Assembly: GCF_003369835.1 (NCBI RefSeq)
Contig: NZ_QPMJ01000001.1
Location: forward strand, 496,001-560,000
Reading direction: 5' to 3'
DNA: 64,000 nt
From: Halorussus rarus
GTDB lineage: Archaea > Halobacteriota > Halobacteria > Halobacteriales > Haladaptataceae
The translations under genes were made by a program, and so were the position numbers. The notes under the pieces were generated by a model. That model was not told the origin of the DNA. It did no database searches and saw nothing but the letters and a program-made list of their open reading frames with translations. The number at the start of each line of letters is the position of its first letter. Within the stretch, counting starts at the first letter, position 1. This document shows, in pieces, positions 59,945 to 64,000 of the stretch.

Positions 59945-60235
59945 ATGCCCGACCTGGAGGTCCGGCGCGCGACCGAGGACGACGCCGACCGCGTCAAACT
60001 CGGCCGACTCGGCGTCCGCGAGGACCGGAAAGGGGAGGGCGTCGGGGGGAGCCTGCTCGACCGCGCGGAGGACGCGGCCCGGAATTGGGGGTACGACGTC
60101 GTCCGGCTGACGACGCCGGAGGACCACCCGTACCTCCCCGACCTGTACCGGCGGCGAGGCTACGAGAAGACCGGGGAGTACCCGCTGGAGTACCGGGAGT
60201 ACGACGAGGTCGTCATGGAGAAACGAGTTCGATAG
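59945..60235 (+). CDS. Short GNAT-like protein lacking the middle of the fold
   Basis: A 96-aa protein. MPDLEVRRATEDDADRVKLG is a normal GNAT beginning, but it runs straight into GVREDRKGEGVGGSLLDRAE, the acetyl-CoA loop and helix that normally come about 50-60 residues later. The end RLTTPEDHPYLPDLYRRRGY and EYDEVVMEKRVR is complete. Strands 2-3 and helix 2 are missing, so an internal deletion or a very reduced enzyme is likely; activity is doubtful. Confidence 0.75.
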   Translation: MPDLEVRRATEDDADRVKLGRLGVREDRKGEGVGGSLLDRAEDAARNWGYDVVRLTTPEDHPYLPDLYRRRGYEKTGEYPLEYREYDEVVMEKRVR

Positions 60236-60348
60236 GCGCGTTCGGCCGTCGACGGTCCCCGGCCGGCCGGCCGACGCGGACCTGTCCGCACTCGGCACTG
60301 ACGGTCGATCCGACCGGGAAAATCGAGTCGGCGCCGCGCGTCGGGGCC

Positions 60349-60777
60349 TCAGTCGAGGTCCTCGACGGCGTCGGCGATGCGCTGGAGCTGTCGGGTCGCG
60401 TCCCGGACCTCGTCGCGGAGCTGTCGGACCTCGCGGACGAGCTCCTCGTTGCCGGCCGACTCGCTCTCGCCGCGGCCGCCCATGCCGCCGGGGCCGCCGC
60501 CCATGCCGCCGGGACCGCCGCCGCCGCCCATCATGCCGCCCATCATCTGGGCGAAGGGGTTGCCGCCGCCGCCCATGCCGCCGGGGCCGCCTCCGCCGCC
60601 CATCATCTCCTCCATCTTCTCGCGGCGGTCGCCCTCGTCGCCCTCGCCCTCCTCGGCGCGCTTCTCGCGGATCTCCTCGACGCGCTCGCGGAAGGACTTC
60701 TCCTCGCCCTCGCCGCCGTCGGCGCCCTCGGTCTCGCTCTCGTCGGGTGCGTTCTCGGTGGAATCGTCGTCTGCCAT
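60349..60777 (-). CDS. Gly/Met-rich protein with acidic head and coiled-coil tail
   Basis: A 142-aa protein in three parts: an acidic, charged head (about 1-58, with RVEEIREKRAEEGEGDEGD), a Gly/Met/Pro-rich middle (about 59-102) with several GGGPGGMGG units, and a helical tail (about 109-142, ELVREVRQLRDEVRDATRQL) that could form a coiled coil. The middle resembles flexible Gly/Met ends of group II chaperonins. No function is known. A 16-bp tandem repeat lies next to its promoter. Confidence 0.75.
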   Translation of the reverse strand: MADDDSTENAPDESETEGADGGEGEEKSFRERVEEIREKRAEEGEGDEGDRREKMEEMMGGGGGPGGMGGGGNPFAQMMGGMMGGGGGPGGMGGGPGGMGGRGESESAGNEELVREVRQLRDEVRDATRQLQRIADAVEDLD

Positions 60778-60802
60778 GCCTCGGGGTTCGGGGTCCGCGT
60801 GG

Positions 60803-60840
60803 AAAAACGTGGTGTCTCGGCACAGTGGTGTCTCGGCACA
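60803..60840 (-). promoter_or_regulatory. Tandem 16-bp repeat abutting a TATA-like box
   Basis: GTGGTGTCTCGGCACA is present twice with no gap (60809-60824 and 60825-60840). On the minus strand the T-rich GTTTTTCC (60801-60808) follows directly, 24-31 nt before ATG 60777. The repeats therefore sit where an activator or repressor of the Gly/Met-rich gene would bind. Confidence 0.55.
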
Positions 60841-60961
60841 GCGACGTGTCGGTCGGGCGTCTCCCGCGCGCGACGGCGGGACGGCGCCGGGAGGAGACGA
60901 CCAGCGCAACGTCTCAGAACGCCGATACACGTCGAAACAGCCGACGCGCGTCTGACGCAAC

Positions 60962-60968
60962 GTTTACT
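60962..60968 (+). promoter_or_regulatory. TATA box for the 60992 gene
   Basis: GTTTACT lies 24-30 nt before ATG 60992 and supports that start over ATG 60968. Confidence 0.55.
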
Positions 60969-60991
60969 TGTTCGCGTGCGATGACCCGTGC

Positions 60992-61915
60992 ATGACAAGC
61001 CTCGCGGAGGCCTACGAGGAGAACGTCGGCGAGGTCGGCAACGTCCGACTCCTCTACCTCGGGGTCGGCCTGTTCGCCGCCGGGGTGCTGCTCGTCGTAC
61101 TGGGCATCGTCTTCGCCACGACGGGCGTCCACTCGGTCCTCGGACTCGACGTGCTAGGGGGCCGAGAGGTCGCGGGCGTCCTCGCCGGACTCGGCGTTCC
61201 GTCGGTGTTCGTCGGCATCTTCAGCGTCCTGCCGGCCAGCCAGCGCGTCCGGGCCGCGGCCGCCATCGGTGCCGGCGTCTCGGTGCTCGGGGTCGCGCTG
61301 TTCACCCACGCCTACCCGAGACACTGGGCCGGCTACGGCCAGCAGCTCACGCTCCCGGTCGTCGCCGTCTACTTCGTCGGCACGCTGGTCACCTTCGGGT
61401 GCCTGTTCGTCGCCGTGGTCAACTTCAAGACGCGCAACGACCCAGGCGGGACGGTCACGCTGGAGGTCGCCCACGAGGGCGAGGTCCGGACCGTCGAGGT
61501 CGAGAAGGGCGAACTCGACGACTTCGAGGACCTCGACGGCCTCAACGCGTTCCAGACCGAACTCGCCGCCTCGGCGGCGGGCGACCCCGACAACGACCCC
61601 GAGCCGGTCGAGACCGGCCTCGGCGGCGTCGCGTTCGTCGGCGACACGCCCGACGGCGAGACCCCGACCCAGACCAACAAGCCGGGCCGCGGCGCGGCCA
61701 CCAGCGACGGGGGAACCGTGACGAACGACATCCAATCACCGCTCGACGGCGCCGACGCGCCGGCCCACGCCGACCGGACGACCGACGCCTACTGCGGCAA
61801 CTGCAGGCACTTCCAGTACGTCCGGACCAACGAGGGGATGCAGCCCCACTGCGGCTTCTACGGCCGCCGGATGGACGACATGGACGCCTGCGAAGAGTGG
61901 GAGCCCAACAGCTAA
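60992..61915 (+). CDS. DUF7139-type four-TM protein with C-terminal cysteine motif
   Basis: A 307-aa halobacterial protein. Four membrane segments lie near 21-43, 60-80, 86-105 and 117-140; an acidic cytosolic region follows (VEKGELDDFEDLDGLNAFQT). The C-terminus from about 265 has YCGNCRHFQYV, then CGFYGRRMDDMDACEEW, with four cysteines that could bind zinc or a metal cluster. The role is unknown; a redox or metal-sensing membrane protein is possible. Confidence 0.8.
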   Translation: MTSLAEAYEENVGEVGNVRLLYLGVGLFAAGVLLVVLGIVFATTGVHSVLGLDVLGGREVAGVLAGLGVPSVFVGIFSVLPASQRVRAAAAIGAGVSVLGVALFTHAYPRHWAGYGQQLTLPVVAVYFVGTLVTFGCLFVAVVNFKTRNDPGGTVTLEVAHEGEVRTVEVEKGELDDFEDLDGLNAFQTELAASAAGDPDNDPEPVETGLGGVAFVGDTPDGETPTQTNKPGRGAATSDGGTVTNDIQSPLDGADAPAHADRTTDAYCGNCRHFQYVRTNEGMQPHCGFYGRRMDDMDACEEWEPNS

Positions 61916-61948
61916 ACTACTTCTCCGCGACCGCTCACCGCCGTCACT

Positions 61949-62731
61949 TCACTTCTCCGCGACCGCGACCAGCCCCTCCGCGTTCTCGTCGTACGTTGAC
62001 CCGTCGAGATTGCCGTACACTTCAACAGTCTCGAAGCCGACGCCTTTCAGGAGTTGCGAGAGCTCGTAGGCCGAATACAGCCTGTGTGAGACCGTGAACT
62101 CCTTCGTCTCCCCATCTTCGACCACTATCCACCGGTTCTCCATCCAGTTCCAGTCGTCGGTGACCTCGTGCTCCTCGAGGACGTACGCTCCGTCGCGCTC
62201 GTTCCACGTCCGCTTCTCGAACTTCCCCGCGAGCACCTCCTTGCTCGTCAGGTTCAGCAGGAGGCGCCCGCCGGGCTTCAACGATTCGTAGAAGTTCCGG
62301 GCGGTGCGCTCGTCGTCGGCGCGGTCCTCGAAGTAGCCGAAGGAGGTGTAGACGTTGACGACCGCGTCGAACGCCCCGGGGCGGCGGAACTCCCGCATGT
62401 CGGCCTGCCGGAACTCGACGTTCTGACCGACTGTGTCGTCTCCGTCTGCTTCATCCTCGCCGACCTCCCGAGCGCGGTCGCGCGCGGCGTCGAGGTACGC
62501 TTGGGTGACGTCGACGCCAGTCACGCGATACCCTCGACGCGCGAACTCCGCGGCGTGACGGCCGACCCCGCAAGGGACGTCCAGCACTCGCGCGCCCGGT
62601 TCGACGTCGAGCAGCGCGAGCACCTGGTCGACCTGTTCGGTCGCCTCCGCGACCTTCTCGGGCGAGAACAGGTACTCTCGGAACGTCTCCCAGAACGCCG
62701 GGTCCTCGTGCCAGGGTGGTTGCTCGCCCAT
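61949..62731 (-). CDS. Class I SAM-dependent methyltransferase
   Basis: A 260-aa small-molecule-type methyltransferase. Motif I is VLDVPCGVGRHAAEFARRGY, followed by VTGVDVTQAYLDAAR and FDAVVNVYTSFGYFED, then LKPGGRLLLNL. An N-terminal helical cap (WHEDPAFWETFREYLFSP) resembles ubiquinone/glycine-methyltransferase-like proteins. The substrate cannot be told. ATG 62731 gives MGEQPPWHED; in-frame codons further up lack support. Confidence 0.88.
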   Translation of the reverse strand: MGEQPPWHEDPAFWETFREYLFSPEKVAEATEQVDQVLALLDVEPGARVLDVPCGVGRHAAEFARRGYRVTGVDVTQAYLDAARDRAREVGEDEADGDDTVGQNVEFRQADMREFRRPGAFDAVVNVYTSFGYFEDRADDERTARNFYESLKPGGRLLLNLTSKEVLAGKFEKRTWNERDGAYVLEEHEVTDDWNWMENRWIVVEDGETKEFTVSHRLYSAYELSQLLKGVGFETVEVYGNLDGSTYDENAEGLVAVAEK

Positions 62732-62825
62732 ACCGGACGCAGGCCGTCCCCCGACGTGTCTTCCCCGGTCGTGCAGGTGCTTCTGCCGGTCAGGGGACGA
62801 CATCGAGACGGGAGACGCGAGTCCT

Positions 62826-63338
62826 TCAGAGCTCCGACAACGTCACTTCCACGTCGTCCCAGTGGCTCCCCTTCCAGAAGTGCCGGCCGCACGCCGGGCA
62901 CTGCCAGACGTCCGTCTCGCCGACGTCGGGCGCGTAGCCGGGCGTCTCGGCGCCCGACTCGACCGTCACGAGTTCGGCGTTGCACTCCGAACAGCGGGCC
63001 GGCTCCGACAGGCCGAGCGCGAACTCCGCGCCGGCCAACTCCCGGAGCTGTTCGGTCACGTCTCGGGATTCGAGCAGAACGCCGTCGGCCTGCCCGGCCA
63101 GTCGGGCGTCCCTGGTGACCAGCAGGCGATCCTCCGCGTCCGCGAGGTCGAGCAGTCGGTCGTCGGCCTCGATTCCCCTGTCGAGGGCGTACGCCGCGTC
63201 GTAGCCCGCCATCCGGAGGTACGTCGCCAGCTTCCCCAGCATCACGTCGAGCAGGAGGCGGGTGTCGACCGGCGAGCGCGGACCGCCGGTTTCCCCGGCG
63301 ACGGGTGTCGATTCGGCGCCCGACTCCTCGCCCGCCAT
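62826..63338 (-). CDS. Mut7-C RNase-domain protein
   Basis: A 170-aa protein of the Mut7-C family, a PIN-like nuclease fold with a zinc ribbon. The core starts RLLLDVMLGKLATYLRMAG (about 27-45), continues ADDRLLDLADAEDRLLVTRD, and ends in a ribbon with CSECN and CPACG, then HFWKGSHWDD. An N-terminal tail of about 25 residues is disordered. It directly follows the PHP gene (1-bp gap), so the two form an operon. Confidence 0.92.
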   Translation of the reverse strand: MAGEESGAESTPVAGETGGPRSPVDTRLLLDVMLGKLATYLRMAGYDAAYALDRGIEADDRLLDLADAEDRLLVTRDARLAGQADGVLLESRDVTEQLRELAGAEFALGLSEPARCSECNAELVTVESGAETPGYAPDVGETDVWQCPACGRHFWKGSHWDDVEVTLSEL

Positions 63339-63339
63339 C

Positions 63340-64000
63340 TCAGTGGAGGAACTCCCGGACGCCGTCGGCGTCGCGGGCGTTGAGCACGTCGTCGGCCTGC
63401 GCCCACCCGCGGCGAGCGGTGTGGACGCCGTACCGGACGTTCGCGTACTCCGGCGGCGAGTGGGCGTCGGTGTCGATGGCGATGGTCGCGCCCTCCTCGA
63501 CGGCCTGCTTGACCGCGCTCCCCCAGAGGTCGAGCCGGTAGGGGCTGCTGTTGATTTCCAGGGCGGTGTCGTGGTCGGCGGCCGCCCGGGCCACCTCGTC
63601 GACGTCGAACTCCAGGCCGGGCCGCTGGTGTATCATCCGGCCGCTCGGGTGGCCGACGATGTCGACGCTCGGGTGCTCGATGGCCGCGACGAGGCGGTCG
63701 GTCCCGTCGCCCTCCAGCGCGCTGTGGGGCGAGGCGACCACGCAGTCGAGGTCCGCCAGCAGGTCGTCGCCGACGCTGATGGTCCCGTCCTCGGCGATGT
63801 TGGCCTCGACGCCCGCGAAGACGGTGACGGGGAGGTCGTCCGCGGCGTCACGAATCTCGGCCAACTGCTCGCGCAGTTCCTCGTCGTCGAGGCCGACGCC
63901 GCCGACCATCCCCGGCCCGGTCGCGTGGTCCGAGACGCAGACGTAGTCGTGGCCGAACTCGGCCGCGGCCTCGGCCATCCGCTCGACGGTGTACTCGCCG
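63340..64000 (-). CDS. polX: PHP domain protein, C-terminal end of a PolX-type polymerase (partial)
   Basis: The C-terminal 219 or so residues of a longer minus-strand gene that runs past the window edge. Metal-binding motifs of the PHP domain are visible: VSDHATGPGMVGG, FAGVEANI, VASPHSALEG, GHPSGRMIHQ, and TDAHSPPEYANVRYG. This is the end expected of family X DNA polymerases, whose N-terminal POLXc half would lie outside; a stand-alone PHP phosphoesterase is the alternative. The next gene starts 1 bp away. Confidence 0.82.
   Translation of the reverse strand, partial: GEYTVERMAEAAAEFGHDYVCVSDHATGPGMVGGVGLDDEELREQLAEIRDAADDLPVTVFAGVEANIAEDGTISVGDDLLADLDCVVASPHSALEGDGTDRLVAAIEHPSVDIVGHPSGRMIHQRPGLEFDVDEVARAAADHDTALEINSSPYRLDLWGSAVKQAVEEGATIAIDTDAHSPPEYANVRYGVHTARRGWAQADDVLNARDADGVREFLH

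Overview
Organism. The window looks like chromosomal DNA of a haloarchaeon (class Halobacteria). It is very GC-rich, and its proteins are rich in Asp and Glu. Most genes that start a transcription unit have a TATA-like box 24-30 nt before the start codon and no Shine-Dalgarno (leaderless mRNA), while SD motifs and 4-nt ATGA/GTGA overlaps occur inside operons. The gene content is archaeal: sn-glycerol-1-phosphate dehydrogenase, NAC, TFS, aIF2-alpha, S27e, L44e, Nop10, a FolC-FolP fusion, a PurN-PurH fusion and several halobacterial DUF families. About 71 genes, including two frame-broken ones, are packed densely. I saw no rRNA, tRNA, CRISPR array or insertion sequence. Layout from the left: a LivF-LivH-LivM ABC transporter coupled to a KAS III-like enzyme (137-4215); a large glutamate synthase without an adjacent small subunit (4459-9045); a mixed stretch with a lipoprotein, GNAT, epimerase, egsA, DoxX and Nudix genes (9153-14838); an ABC-2 exporter and an S9 peptidase (14876-18934); a DUF7344 regulator, a GT4 glycosyltransferase and a lipoprotein (19380-21861); folCP, a HTH-10 regulator, a hydrolase and a SHOCT membrane protein (22009-26928); divergent purNH and purB (27068-30249); a tandem pair of membrane proteins (30283-31200); a dapA-dapB-dapD-lysA-dapF-dapE lysine/diaminopimelate operon on the minus strand (31568-37422). 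The right half has two paralogous phosphoesterases around a secreted DUF7282 protein (37738-39903); NYN, PUA, NAC, TrmI, formyltransferase and TFS genes (40092-44248); an FAD amine-oxidase-like enzyme, another phosphoesterase and a BNR propeller protein (44674-48018); a secreted acidic Tat protein, an orphan PIN protein and a HTH regulator (48454-50586); a lower-GC island with DUF2270, a four-TM protein and a frame-broken DUF7344 gene (50657-53392); a J-domain protein and a second intact DUF7344 (53477-54725); an archaeal translation cluster PAC2-nop10-aIF2a-rps27e-rpl44e (54741-57005); and finally HAH_0734, a frame-broken epimerase, an MFS transporter, a short GNAT, a DUF7139 protein, a methyltransferase, a Mut7-C RNase and the C-terminal end of a PHP/PolX protein cut by the window edge. 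Working together: lysine/DAP synthesis, glutamate synthesis, purine synthesis, folate synthesis, isoprenoid-lipid backbone formation and translation are the recognisable housekeeping themes. Most interesting: livM seems to start at ATT behind a strong SD; two genes are each broken by one apparent missing G; a DUF7344 promoter carries two TGAAC palindromes two helical turns apart; a 16-bp perfect tandem repeat abuts the promoter of a Gly/Met-rich protein; and the lower-GC island encodes two membrane proteins of unknown role. No clearly new multi-gene system could be proved from sequence alone.
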